The notes beneath the pieces were generated by a model that did no database searches, was not told the DNA's origin, and saw only the letters and a list, made by a program, of their open reading frames with translations. A stretch of DNA of 64,000 nucleotides from assembly GCF_000803645.1 (NCBI RefSeq), contig NZ_CP009122.1, positions 3,944,501 through 4,008,500 on the forward strand, read 5' to 3'. Source of the DNA: Sphingopyxis fribergensis (GTDB lineage Bacteria; Pseudomonadota; Alphaproteobacteria; Sphingomonadales; Sphingomonadaceae). Position 1 is the first letter of the stretch. Each line of letters opens with the position of its first letter. Below, piece after piece: positions 36,352-45,228 of this stretch. A program made the translations under genes and the position numbers.

Positions 36352-37608
36352 CTATTTCGCGACCGGCGTCTCGATCGGCGGCTGGTCCTTCTGGCTCGCC
36401 GCATAGGCTTCGACCGCCTTCAGCACGCGCAGCATATTGCCGCTCGAAATCTTCTCGAGCTCGGCCTGCGTATAACCGCGCCGCGCCAGTTCGGTAAACA
36501 GCCGCGGATAGCCCGTGACATCCTCCAGCCCCACGGGGGTCGCATCCATCCCGTCATAATCGCCGCCGATCCCGATATGGTCGACGCCGATCGTCTCCTT
36601 GATATGGTCGATATGGTCCGCCGCGATCCCGATCGGCGTTTGCGGCGCCGGGTTCGCCGCGTCCCATGCCTTCATCGCCGGCGCGACAGCATCGGGATTG
36701 CCGACGTACAGCGCATCGAGCCGCGCCTTTTCCGCCGTCCGCGACAGCCCATGCGCGCGCAGCTTGGGGTCGAGGAAGGCGGCGTAGAGCACCACCATGA
36801 TGACGCCGCCATTGGCCTTCACCGCGGGCAGCACGCTGTCGGGCACATTGCGCGGATGGTCGTTGACCGCGCGCACCCCCGAGTGGCTGAACATGACCGG
36901 CGCCTTCGATACCTCGAGCGCATCCTTCATCGTCGCTTCGCTGACGTGGCTCAGGTCGACGATCATGCCGATGCGGTTCATTTCCCGCACGACCTGGCGC
37001 CCGAAATCGGTGAGCCCGTCATGTTGCGGCGCGTCGGTCGCGCTATCGGCCCATGGCGTGGTCTTGCCGTGGGTCAGCGTCATGTAGCGCGCACCCATGC
37101 CGTACATTTCGCGCAGCACGGCAAGCGACGAGCCGATCGACTGGCCGCCCTCCATCCCGAGCATCCCGGCGACCTTGCCCGCCTTCATCTGCGCTTCGAG
37201 TTCGGCCGAGGTCCGCGCAAAGCCGAGGTCGTTCGGATAGCGGGCGATCAGCCGCTTTGCGACGTCGATCTGCTCGATCGTCTGCTGCACCGCCTGCTGC
37301 TCGTTCGTGTTGGACGGCACATAGACCGACCAGAATTGCGCCCCGACATGCCCCTTGCGCAGGCGCTGGATGTCGGTGTGCATCACGCTTCCGTCGGGCT
37401 TGGGCTTGGTGGTGTCGCGAAAATCGAAATCGTTGATCACATTGCCGACGCTGCCCCGCAGTTCCCACGGCACGTCGTTATGCCCGTCGAACACCGGCGC
37501 CTTTTTGAGCGCGGCCTCGGCGACCGCCTCGGGCGACTTTTGCGCCATGGCGGGGGTGGCGATCAGGGCGAATGCGGCGAGGCCGGCGAGCAGGGTGGAC
37601 TTGTTCAT
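36352..37608 (-). CDS. Membrane dipeptidase (peptidase M19, renal dipeptidase family)
   Basis: Zinc-dependent exported dipeptidase of 418 residues. A signal peptide (about 1-22, ending TPAMA) is followed by the metal-binding motifs FDGHNDVPWEL, LGMEGGQSIG, VDLSHVSE and FSHSG, and then by IGIGGDYDGMD. The family cleaves dipeptides, including some with D-residues. ATG 37608 gives the clean signal peptide; the frame is open further only by chance. It is divergent from the acyl-CoA dehydrogenase with 78 bp between. Confidence 0.93.
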   Translation of the reverse strand: MNKSTLLAGLAAFALIATPAMAQKSPEAVAEAALKKAPVFDGHNDVPWELRGSVGNVINDFDFRDTTKPKPDGSVMHTDIQRLRKGHVGAQFWSVYVPSNTNEQQAVQQTIEQIDVAKRLIARYPNDLGFARTSAELEAQMKAGKVAGMLGMEGGQSIGSSLAVLREMYGMGARYMTLTHGKTTPWADSATDAPQHDGLTDFGRQVVREMNRIGMIVDLSHVSEATMKDALEVSKAPVMFSHSGVRAVNDHPRNVPDSVLPAVKANGGVIMVVLYAAFLDPKLRAHGLSRTAEKARLDALYVGNPDAVAPAMKAWDAANPAPQTPIGIAADHIDHIKETIGVDHIGIGGDYDGMDATPVGLEDVTGYPRLFTELARRGYTQAELEKISSGNMLRVLKAVEAYAASQKDQPPIETPVAK

Positions 37609-37686
37609 GGCGCGCGACCTTAAGTGGTTGAGCGGAGGGCGCAAGCCCCGCTTGACGTTCCCGTCAACGCCGCGCAGCATCGGTCC

Positions 37687-38862
37687 ATGACAGCCTTCGA
37701 CGACTGGCGCGCAAGATCGCCCTATTATGACGAAACCCACGAAGCGCTGGCGCAGAGCGTCCGCCGTTTCGTCACCCGCGAGATCGCACCGCACATCGAC
37801 CGTTGGGAAGCCGAGGGCGAATTGCCGCGCGACCTCCACAAGAAGGCTGCAGACGCGGGCATCCTCGGCCTCCGCTATCCCGAAGTATATGGCGGGCACA
37901 GCGAAGGCTTCGACAATTTCCACGGCCTCGTGCTGACCGAGGAACTCGCCGCGGTCGGCGCGGGCGGGCTCGGCGCGTCGCTGATGACGCACGGCATCGG
38001 ACTGCCCCCGATCCTCGCGCTCGGTTCCGAAGAACTGAAACAGCGCGTCGCCCCGCCGGTGCTCGCGGGCGACAAGATCATCGCGCTCGGCATCACCGAG
38101 GCGAGCGGCGGCAGCGACGTCGCGAACCTCAAGACGACAGCCATCAGGGATGGCGACAGCTACATCGTCAATGGCGGCAAGATGTTCATCACCAGCGGCA
38201 TGCGCGCCGACTGGCTAACCTGCGCCGTCCGCACCGGCGGGCCGGGCGCAGCGGGCGTCTCGCTGCTGCTGATCGACATGGACGCGCCCGAGGTCGAACG
38301 CACAAGGCTCGACAAGATGGGCTGGCGGTGCAGCGACACCGCCGCGATCCACTTCAGCGATGTTCGCGTCCCCGCCGAAAACCTGATCGGCCAGGAGAAT
38401 GCCGGCTTCATCGGCATCATGCGCAATTTCAATTCGGAGCGGCTCGGCATGGCGATGGGCTGCTGCGCCTACGCCCGCGTCGCGATGGCCGAGGCGGCGG
38501 AGTGGGCCCAAAATCGCGAGACGTTCGGCAAGCCGCTCGTCGGCCACCAGTCGATCCGCATCAAGCTCGCCGACATGGAACGCCAGATCGAGGCGACGCA
38601 GGCGTGGGTCGACCTGTGCGCCTGGCAGGTCAAAGAGGGCAAGGACCGCCCCGCCGACTTCGCCATGCTGAAGGTGCAGGCGACGCGAATGCTGGAATCG
38701 GTGGCGCGCGAGGCAGCGCAGATCCTCGGCGGCGCGAGCTACATCACCGGCAGCAAGGTCGAGCGCATCTACCGCGAGGTGCGCGTCAACGCGATCGGCG
38801 GCGGCAGCGAGGAAATCATGCTCGATCTCGCTGGACGGCAACTCTTCGGCGGCAAGCGTTGA
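37687..38862 (+). CDS. Acyl-CoA dehydrogenase
   Basis: FAD-dependent enzyme making the alpha,beta double bond in acyl-CoA, 391 residues. Family blocks are ALGITEASGGSDVANLKT (flavin/substrate region), NGGKMFITSGMRADWL, FNSERLGMAMGCCAYAR and the ending VNAIGGGSEEIMLDLAGRQL. Chain-length preference cannot be read. ATG 37687 is chosen over an upstream frame. Its stop overlaps a TTG start of the membrane-protein gene (TTGA), so that gene is coupled to it. Confidence 0.92.
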   Translation: MTAFDDWRARSPYYDETHEALAQSVRRFVTREIAPHIDRWEAEGELPRDLHKKAADAGILGLRYPEVYGGHSEGFDNFHGLVLTEELAAVGAGGLGASLMTHGIGLPPILALGSEELKQRVAPPVLAGDKIIALGITEASGGSDVANLKTTAIRDGDSYIVNGGKMFITSGMRADWLTCAVRTGGPGAAGVSLLLIDMDAPEVERTRLDKMGWRCSDTAAIHFSDVRVPAENLIGQENAGFIGIMRNFNSERLGMAMGCCAYARVAMAEAAEWAQNRETFGKPLVGHQSIRIKLADMERQIEATQAWVDLCAWQVKEGKDRPADFAMLKVQATRMLESVAREAAQILGGASYITGSKVERIYREVRVNAIGGGSEEIMLDLAGRQLFGGKR

Positions 38863-40088
38863 ACGCCGCCGACATCGCGATGCTCGTCGTGGCGGTCGGC
38901 GCGGCGGCATTCATGCTGTCGCCCCATGTCCTGCGCTCGAACAATTGGCGCGCGACGGTAACGCCGCTTGCGTCGATCATCGGGTCGGGTTTCCTTGTCG
39001 CCGGACCAATCCTCGGCCATGCTGCGGGCCATTATGCGGTGTTCGCGATGGCGGCTCTGTGCGGCATTTCCTATCTCTTCGGGCTCGCGGTGCGCGACAA
39101 TATCAGCCGCCTCGAACCGATGCTCGCGGCCGACGATCCGCGGCCGGTGCTCGTCTGGCTCGACCGCGCCGCCGACCTCGCGCTGATCCTCGCCTACTTC
39201 GTGTCGATCGCCTATTATCTCAGCCTGCTCTCCGATTTCGCGCTCAAAGGGCTGGGGATCGTCGACCCGGCGCTTGCCCACATGATGACGACGGGCATTC
39301 TCGCGGTGCTCGCGCTGCTCGGCTATATGGGCGGGCTGCGCTGGCTCGAGCATGTTGAACTCGGCTCGGTGGGGCTCAAGCTCGCGCTGATCGCCGCGCT
39401 GATCGCCGCGCTCGCATGGAGCATGGGGGCCCAGCTCGTCACCGACGGTGCCGTCGCGGTCAAGCCGCTCGCCGAAACGGCCGAAGGATGGGATTCGCTG
39501 CGCATATTGCTCGGGCTGATCATCCTCGTGCAGGGGTTCGAAACTTCGCGCTATCTTGGACACAGCTATGATGCGTCGACCCGCGTGCTGACGATGCGCC
39601 ACGCGCAGTGGATTGCCTTCATCGTCTATATTCTCTTCATCGGGCTGCTTACCCCCTGGCTCGACGGCCGGTTGCCGCCCGAAGGCGGCGACACCCAAAT
39701 CGTCGAACTGCTCCGCCCGGTCGGCATGCTGATCGCTCCGTGCGTGATCGTCGCGGCGCTGATGTCGCAGCTGTCGGCGGCGGTCGCCGACATGAATGGC
39801 GCGAGCGGGCTGGTGAGCACGGCGTCGCAAGACAAAATCTCGGTCGGCATCGGTTATGTCGTCGCCGCGGGTGCCTCGACCGTGGTCGTCTGGTCGGGAA
39901 GTATCTTCACCGTCATCGCCTGGGCGTCGAAGGCGTTTGTACTTTATTACGGCATTCAGTCACTGACCGCCTTGGTGGTCGAATGGGTCGACCCCGCGCC
40001 AACCCGCTGGAAACGCATCGCGCTTCACAGCGTCGCGATCCTGATCGCGCTCGCGGTGCTGCTGTTCGGGAAATCGGCCGAGGGCTGA
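38859..40088 (+). CDS. Polytopic membrane protein, unidentified, possibly LeuT-fold transporter
   Basis: A 409-residue inner-membrane protein with about eleven helices. The first helix ends near IIGSGFLVAGPILGHAAGHY, and a later helix carries LVQGFETSRYLGHSYD. Both resemble unwound-helix stretches in LeuT-fold (APC-type) transporters, but I do not recognise the family. It starts with TTG 38859 overlapping the acyl-CoA dehydrogenase stop and is followed after 51 bp by an M20 amidohydrolase. Uptake of an amide or amino-acid derivative that these enzymes process is conceivable, but this is speculation. Confidence 0.6.
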   Translation: MNAADIAMLVVAVGAAAFMLSPHVLRSNNWRATVTPLASIIGSGFLVAGPILGHAAGHYAVFAMAALCGISYLFGLAVRDNISRLEPMLAADDPRPVLVWLDRAADLALILAYFVSIAYYLSLLSDFALKGLGIVDPALAHMMTTGILAVLALLGYMGGLRWLEHVELGSVGLKLALIAALIAALAWSMGAQLVTDGAVAVKPLAETAEGWDSLRILLGLIILVQGFETSRYLGHSYDASTRVLTMRHAQWIAFIVYILFIGLLTPWLDGRLPPEGGDTQIVELLRPVGMLIAPCVIVAALMSQLSAAVADMNGASGLVSTASQDKISVGIGYVVAAGASTVVVWSGSIFTVIAWASKAFVLYYGIQSLTALVVEWVDPAPTRWKRIALHSVAILIALAVLLFGKSAEG

Positions 40089-40139
40089 CAAGCCGGGAGC
40101 AGCGGTCTAGCCTTTGACGCCCCACATAAGGATTAACCC

Positions 40140-41345
40140 ATGACGCTGACCGAACCGAGCTGGCCCGCCGAGGCCGAAACCCTCCTCCCCGACCTCGTCG
40201 AGCTGCGCCGCGCAATCCACCGCGAACCCGAACTAGGCCTGCAAAACCCCAAGACGCTTGCGAAGATCAAGGATGCGCTCGCCGGACTGCCGCTCGAATT
40301 GCGCGAGGGGCCTTCGACGACCGGGCTCGTCGCGATCCTGCGCGGGCCGGCGAACGGGCGCACGGTGCTGCTGCGCGGCGATATGGACGCGCTGCCGCTG
40401 CTCGAGGAGACGGGACTCAACTTCAGTTCGGAGATCAGCGGCGCGATGCACGCGTGCGGGCATGACACGCATGTCGCAATGCTCGTCGGTGCGGTGAAGC
40501 TGCTCTGCGCGGCGCGCGATCGGTTGCCGGGCACGGTGATGTTCATGTTCCAGCCGGGCGAGGAAGGCCATCATGGCGCGCGCTTCATGCTGAATGACGG
40601 AATTATCGACCCGCTGCCCGACGCGGCCTTTGCGCTCCATATCATGCCCAACGCGCCGCACGGCATTTTCGCGGGCCGCGCGGGGCCGCTGCTCGCCTCA
40701 TCCGATGTTCTCTCGATCACTGTCAAGGGTGCCGGAGGGCACGCTTCCATGCCACAGGACGCGATCGACCCGATCCCCGTCGCCTGCGCCATCGTCACCG
40801 CGATCCAGACGATGGTGACGCGCCGCATCTCGGTCTTCGATCCCGCCGTGGTGACCATCGCAAAGATCGCCGCAGGGACGACGAACAATATCATCCCCGA
40901 AAGTGCCGAGATGCTGGGCACGATCCGCACGCTTTCGCCCGAACGTCGCGGACACGTTGCGCGCGAACTCAAACGCCTCGCCCCCGCGATTGCCGAAGCG
41001 CATGGCTGCACCGCCGAGGTGACGATCGAGGAGGGCTTCCCCGTCACCATCTGCGACAGTCGCGCGGTGAGCTTCGGCCAGTCGGTTGTCGAAGAAACCT
41101 TCGGCGAGCAAGCCTGGCTGACGATGGACAACCCGGTAATGGGCGCTGAGGATTTCTCCTATGTGCTCGAAAAAGTCCCCGGCGCGATGTTCTGGCTCGG
41201 CGCGAGCGAAGCGGGCAGCGACTGGCGCCAGTGCTGCGGGCTGCACAGCAACCATATGGTACTCGACGAAAAGGTGATGGCGCGCGGCGCCGCGCTGCAC
41301 GCGGCGCTCGCCGAGCGGTTTTTGAACGAAGGCTTCAACGCATGA
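40140..41345 (+). CDS. M20-family amidohydrolase (hippurate hydrolase-like)
   Basis: Metal-dependent aminoacylase/carboxypeptidase of 401 residues. Metal ligands appear in MHACGHDTHVAM (His104 to His111), QPGEEGHHGARF (Glu-Glu) and the late GAEDFSYVL. The dimerisation lid domain lies at about 190-300. The family removes acyl groups from amino acids such as N-benzoyl- or N-acetyl-derivatives. The stop overlaps the GlsB-type gene (ATGA). It may act on a substrate brought in by the upstream membrane protein. Confidence 0.9.
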   Translation: MTLTEPSWPAEAETLLPDLVELRRAIHREPELGLQNPKTLAKIKDALAGLPLELREGPSTTGLVAILRGPANGRTVLLRGDMDALPLLEETGLNFSSEISGAMHACGHDTHVAMLVGAVKLLCAARDRLPGTVMFMFQPGEEGHHGARFMLNDGIIDPLPDAAFALHIMPNAPHGIFAGRAGPLLASSDVLSITVKGAGGHASMPQDAIDPIPVACAIVTAIQTMVTRRISVFDPAVVTIAKIAAGTTNNIIPESAEMLGTIRTLSPERRGHVARELKRLAPAIAEAHGCTAEVTIEEGFPVTICDSRAVSFGQSVVEETFGEQAWLTMDNPVMGAEDFSYVLEKVPGAMFWLGASEAGSDWRQCCGLHSNHMVLDEKVMARGAALHAALAERFLNEGFNA

Positions 41346-41587
41346 TCAACATCCTCGGCGCGATTCTCTCGGGCCTGATCATCGGCGCGCTCGCGCGGTT
41401 CTTCTATCCCGGCGCGGTCGAGATGGGCTGGATCGCGACGATCCTGCTCGGCATTGGCGGGTCGCTCCTCGCCGGCCTGGCCACCTCGCGCGGCCGCGGC
41501 GACTTCCATCGCGCGGGTTGCCTCGCCTCGGTGATCGGCGCGATCGTGCTGATTTTGGTTGGGCGGCTTGTGGGGGTCGGCGGCTAG
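41342..41587 (+). CDS. GlsB/YeaQ/YmgE-family stress-response membrane protein
   Basis: An 81-residue protein with three short hydrophobic helices: ILGAILSGLIIGALARFFYP, then the glycine-rich WIATILLGIGGSLLAGL, then ASVIGAIVLILVGRLVG. These are typical of the transglycosylase-associated/GlsB family, small membrane proteins linked to stress. ATG 41342 overlaps the M20 stop. Its TAG stop shares the palindrome CTAG with the stop of the convergent nadB gene. Confidence 0.88.
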   Translation: MINILGAILSGLIIGALARFFYPGAVEMGWIATILLGIGGSLLAGLATSRGRGDFHRAGCLASVIGAIVLILVGRLVGVGG

Positions 41588-43170
41588 GGCACCAGCACCG
41601 TATCGACCGCCTCCGGCAACAGGTCGGGATAATCGAGCGTATAGTGCAGCCCGCGACTTTCCTTGCGGTGGAGCGCGCTGCGCACAATCAGTTCGGCGCA
41701 TTGCAGCAGGTTGCGCAGTTCGATCAGGTCGGTTGTGACACGGAAGTGGCCGTAATAATCCTCGACCTCGTGCGTCATCATGTCGATGCGATGCCGCGCG
41801 CGCTCCAGCCTTTTGGTCGTGCGGACGATGCCGACATAATTCCACATGAAGCGGCGAATCTCGGTCCAGTTCTGCTTGATCACCACCTCTTCGTCGGAGT
41901 CGGTCACGCGGCTCGCGTCCCACGGCCGGATCGCGGGCGGCGTGTCGAGCTGGTCCCAGCTCTCGATAATATGCTTCGCTGCCGCCTCGCCGAACACGAA
42001 GCATTCGAGCAGCGAGTTCGATGCCAGACGGTTCGCGCCGTGCAGTCCGCTCTCGGTGCACTCGCCCGCGGCATAAAGCCCCGGCAGGTCGGTGCGCCCG
42101 TCGAGGTCGATCAGCACCCCGCCGCACGTATAATGCTGCGCGGGCACCACCGGGATCGGCTGCTTCGTCATATCGATGCCCAGCGTCAGCAGCTTTTCAT
42201 AGATGTTCGGGAAATGCCCCGCGACGAAATCGGGGTCGAGATGGCTGATGTCGAGATGGACATAATCGAGTCCCGACCTTTTGATCTGGTCGTCGTTCGC
42301 ACGCGCTACGACGTCACGCGGCGCGAGTTCGCCGCGCGCGTCATAATCGGGCATGTAACGATGGCCGGTGACGGGATGCTTCAATAATCCGCCCTCACCG
42401 CGCACCGCTTCGGTGATCAGGAAATTCTTGACGTCGAGATTATAGAGGCAGGTCGGGTGGAACTGCATCATTTCCATGTTCGAGACACGGCAGCCCGCGC
42501 GCCACGCCATCGCGATGCCGTCGCCCGTCGCGCCTCTTGGCGCCGTGGAGAATTGATACACGCGCCCCGCGCCGCCGCTCGCGAGGATCGTCGCGCGGCC
42601 GACATGCGCGTGGACCTTCCCCGTCTTTTCATCAAGGGCATAGACACCCCACACGCGCCCGGACCCCGAATAGCGTTCCTCGTGGCGACCGGTAATCAGG
42701 TCGATGCACGCCTGCCCCGGCAGCAGCGTGATGTTCGGATGCGCTTCGGCGGTCTTGAGCAAAGCGGCCTGCACCGCCCACCCCGTCGCGTCGTCGACAT
42801 GGACGATGCGGCGGTGCGAATGACCGCCTTCGCGCGTCAGGTGCAGCGCCTCGGCCTGCTTGTTGAACGGCACGCCCATTTCGACGAGCCGCTCGATCGC
42901 GTGCGGGGCGTTTTCGACGACGAATTCGACCGTCTCGCGCCGATTCAATCCGCCGCCCGCGATCATCGTGTCTTCGATATGATTTTCGAACGTATCGCCC
43001 GCGTCGAGCACCGCAGCGATCCCGCCCTGCGCCCAGGCGGTCGACCCGCCGGTCAGTTCGCCCTTCGCGAGGACCAGCACGCGGCAATGATCGGCGAGCG
43101 CGATCGCCGCGGTGAGCCCGGCAGCGCCGGAGCCGACGATGATGACGTCATACTGCATTTCGGTGGACAA
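41584..43170 (-). CDS. nadB: L-aspartate oxidase
   Basis: First enzyme of bacterial de novo NAD synthesis: oxidises L-aspartate to iminoaspartate with FAD. The 528 residues show the FAD motif GSGAAGL (13-19), GGSTAWAQGGIAAVL, MMQFHPTCLYN, the capping domain with HYTCGGVLIDLDG, and the helical C terminus. TTG 43170 has GAGGAG 6 bases upstream and is preferred to ATG 43158 (18 bases away). No nadA or nadC lies next to it in this window. It is convergent with the GlsB-type gene and divergent from the esterase. Confidence 0.95.
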   Translation of the reverse strand: MSTEMQYDVIIVGSGAAGLTAAIALADHCRVLVLAKGELTGGSTAWAQGGIAAVLDAGDTFENHIEDTMIAGGGLNRRETVEFVVENAPHAIERLVEMGVPFNKQAEALHLTREGGHSHRRIVHVDDATGWAVQAALLKTAEAHPNITLLPGQACIDLITGRHEERYSGSGRVWGVYALDEKTGKVHAHVGRATILASGGAGRVYQFSTAPRGATGDGIAMAWRAGCRVSNMEMMQFHPTCLYNLDVKNFLITEAVRGEGGLLKHPVTGHRYMPDYDARGELAPRDVVARANDDQIKRSGLDYVHLDISHLDPDFVAGHFPNIYEKLLTLGIDMTKQPIPVVPAQHYTCGGVLIDLDGRTDLPGLYAAGECTESGLHGANRLASNSLLECFVFGEAAAKHIIESWDQLDTPPAIRPWDASRVTDSDEEVVIKQNWTEIRRFMWNYVGIVRTTKRLERARHRIDMMTHEVEDYYGHFRVTTDLIELRNLLQCAELIVRSALHRKESRGLHYTLDYPDLLPEAVDTVLVP

Positions 43171-43293
43171 GGCAGGCTCCTCTCGGCCGTCGGTGCGCGC
43201 ACCTATACGCGAAAGCGGCGGCGGTTCAATTCGATGCGCGCGCTTGCCGTTACCGCCCTCGCCGCCTAGCAAAGCCGCGAAGGAGAAGCCCCC

Positions 43294-44202
43294 CTGTCCC
43301 TGTTTCGCGTCCTCGCCGTCGCCATCATCGCCATTCTCGGTTTCGGCACGCCCGCACTGGCCGCACCCGGTTGCGCCCTCGGCGCACCGGGAACGACGCA
43401 GCGCGTCGCGGTCGGCGACACCGGGCGTTCGATGCTGATTCATATTCCCGTCGGGGTACGCCGCATCCGCGATCTTCCGCTCGTCTTCCTTCTCCACGGC
43501 AGCACCGGCAATGGGCAGGAAATGCTCCGCCATTCGGGACTCGCCGCGACCTCCGACCATCACGGCTTCCTGCTCGCGGCTCCCGACGCCGGCATTCCCG
43601 CTGGCAAGGGCTTCGTCTGGAACATCCCCGGCGTGCCGACCGTCACCGGTGCGGTACCGACCGCCGACGATCCCGACGACGTCGCCTATCTGACGGCCGC
43701 GATCGACTGGCTTGCCGCGCAGACTTGCATCGATGAAGAGCGTGTCTACGCGACGGGCCTGTCGGGCGGCGGACGCATGACCTCGTGGCTCGGCTGCGTC
43801 GCGTCGGATCGCTTCGCGGCGATCGCACCCGTCGTCGGGCTTCGCGCCGGCAATCCTTCACCCGGCGATCCGCAGCGACCCGACCCCGCCACCTGCCAGC
43901 CGAAGAAGGCGGTTCCGGTTTATGCCTTTGCGGGCAGCGACGACACGACCAACCCCGTCGCGGGCGGCGGTGCAGGCTATTGGCAATATTCGATGGCGAC
44001 CGCGCTCGCGCGCTGGGCCCAGCTCGATGGCTGCCGCACCGGCCCCGAAACCGTCCCCGTGTCCGAGACCACCGAAGAGCAAATCTATTCGAACTGCCTC
44101 GGCAACGCGCGCGTCGCGGGCCGCATCGTCCAGGGTCGCGGCCACGAATGGGTCGCCGACAATGAGGCGATGTGGGCCTTTTTCGCGCGCTACCGGCGCT
44201 GA
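43294..44202 (+). CDS. Secreted PHB-depolymerase-like esterase (CTG start)
   Basis: Alpha/beta-hydrolase of 302 residues from the LpqC/PHB-depolymerase-like family. It has LVFLLHGSTGNGQEM (oxyanion region), the nucleophile motif GLSGGGR with Ser157, and a His in RGHEW near the end. Six Cys residues suggest an exported, disulphide-bonded protein. The first ATG, 43432, would cut off the fold start. The frame extends back to a TAG at 43267-43269 and encodes a signal peptide (LFRVLAVAIIAILGFGTPALA). Only CTG 43294, with AAGGAG 8 bases upstream, fits as initiator. It is convergent with the ABC ATPase gene; the natural ester substrate is unknown. Confidence 0.8.
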   Translation: MSLFRVLAVAIIAILGFGTPALAAPGCALGAPGTTQRVAVGDTGRSMLIHIPVGVRRIRDLPLVFLLHGSTGNGQEMLRHSGLAATSDHHGFLLAAPDAGIPAGKGFVWNIPGVPTVTGAVPTADDPDDVAYLTAAIDWLAAQTCIDEERVYATGLSGGGRMTSWLGCVASDRFAAIAPVVGLRAGNPSPGDPQRPDPATCQPKKAVPVYAFAGSDDTTNPVAGGGAGYWQYSMATALARWAQLDGCRTGPETVPVSETTEEQIYSNCLGNARVAGRIVQGRGHEWVADNEAMWAFFARYRR

Positions 44203-44205
44203 GCC

Positions 44206-45126
44206 TCAGGCCGCGCTGCGCGTCAGGTTCAGGAAGACGTCCTCAAGGTCGGCCTCGCGGGTCGAAACATCGACGATGCCATGCCCCATCGCGTTCACCG
44301 CCGCGAGCACTTCCCCCGCGTTCATCCGATCCTTGTTATAGCTGATCGCGAGCCCGCGCGTCCCCTCGCGCTCGATCTTTTCAAAGGCGGGGTGCGTCGG
44401 CAGGTTGGTAATATCGGCGTCGAGCGTGACGACGACGATCTTCTCGCGCGCCATGTCCACCAGCTCGCGCGTCGGCTTGTTCGCGATCAGCTTGCCATGG
44501 TTGATGATCGCGATCCGGTCGCACAGCTCCTCGGCTTCCTCCAGATAATGCGTCGTCAGCACCACGGTGACGCCGCGATCGTTGAGCGACTGCACATATT
44601 CCCAGAGCTGCTGCCGCAGTTCGATATCGACCCCCGCAGTCGGCTCGTCGAGCACGATGATCGGCGGCGAATGGACCATCGCCTTCGCCACCAGCAGCCG
44701 CCGCTTCATGCCCCCCGACAGCGTGCGCGCATAGGCATCGCGCTTGTCCGACAGATGCACCGCGGCGAGCAGTTCGTCCGAAATGCGCTTGTCCTTGGGC
44801 ACGCCGTAAAGCCCCGCCTGATTCTCGAGCGTCTCATAGGGCGTGAAAAAGGGATCGAAGACGATTTCCTGCGGCACGATGCCGATCGAATATTTGGCGT
44901 TGCGCGGATCGGCGTCGATGTCGAAGCCCCAGATGCTCGCATGGCCCGCCGTCTTGTTGACCAGCCCGGCAAGGATGTTGATCAGCGTCGACTTGCCCGC
45001 ACCGTTCGGCCCCAAGAGCCCGAAGATCTGGCCGCGCGGCACGTCGAAACTGACATTGTCGAGCGCCTGCTTGCCGCCGGCATAAAGTTTGGAGACGGCG
45101 TCGATGCGGATAGCGGCTTCACTCAT
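44206..45126 (-). CDS. ABC transporter ATPase (ABC-2 exporter type), no permease nearby
   Basis: A 306-residue ATPase with Walker A GPNGAGKST (39-47), Q-loop IVPQEI, signature LSGGMKRR, Walker B IIVLDEPTAG and LTTHYLEEAEELCDRI. The C-terminal extension is typical of ATPases that drive ABC-2 drug or polysaccharide exporters (CcmA/YadG type). GGAGG precedes ATG 45126. An ABC-2 permease gene is expected beside it, but the neighbours are a convergent esterase and a divergent DUF4402 gene, so the partner must be elsewhere. Confidence 0.88.
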   Translation of the reverse strand: MSEAAIRIDAVSKLYAGGKQALDNVSFDVPRGQIFGLLGPNGAGKSTLINILAGLVNKTAGHASIWGFDIDADPRNAKYSIGIVPQEIVFDPFFTPYETLENQAGLYGVPKDKRISDELLAAVHLSDKRDAYARTLSGGMKRRLLVAKAMVHSPPIIVLDEPTAGVDIELRQQLWEYVQSLNDRGVTVVLTTHYLEEAEELCDRIAIINHGKLIANKPTRELVDMAREKIVVVTLDADITNLPTHPAFEKIEREGTRGLAISYNKDRMNAGEVLAAVNAMGHGIVDVSTREADLEDVFLNLTRSAA

Positions 45127-45228
45127 GGCCGCCTCCATAGCCGCGCGCCTTCCCATGCGAAAGCCCGCTAATTTTCCGTCAGCGACGCGTTAACGCTATA
45201 TTCGAAACTCGCCGCTAGGACGAAATCC

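Noticed and set aside
41584..41587. Convergent stop codons of the GlsB-type gene and nadB sharing CTAG
   Set aside because: CTAG is a self-complementary word that contains a TAG on each strand; a shared convergent stop is unremarkable.
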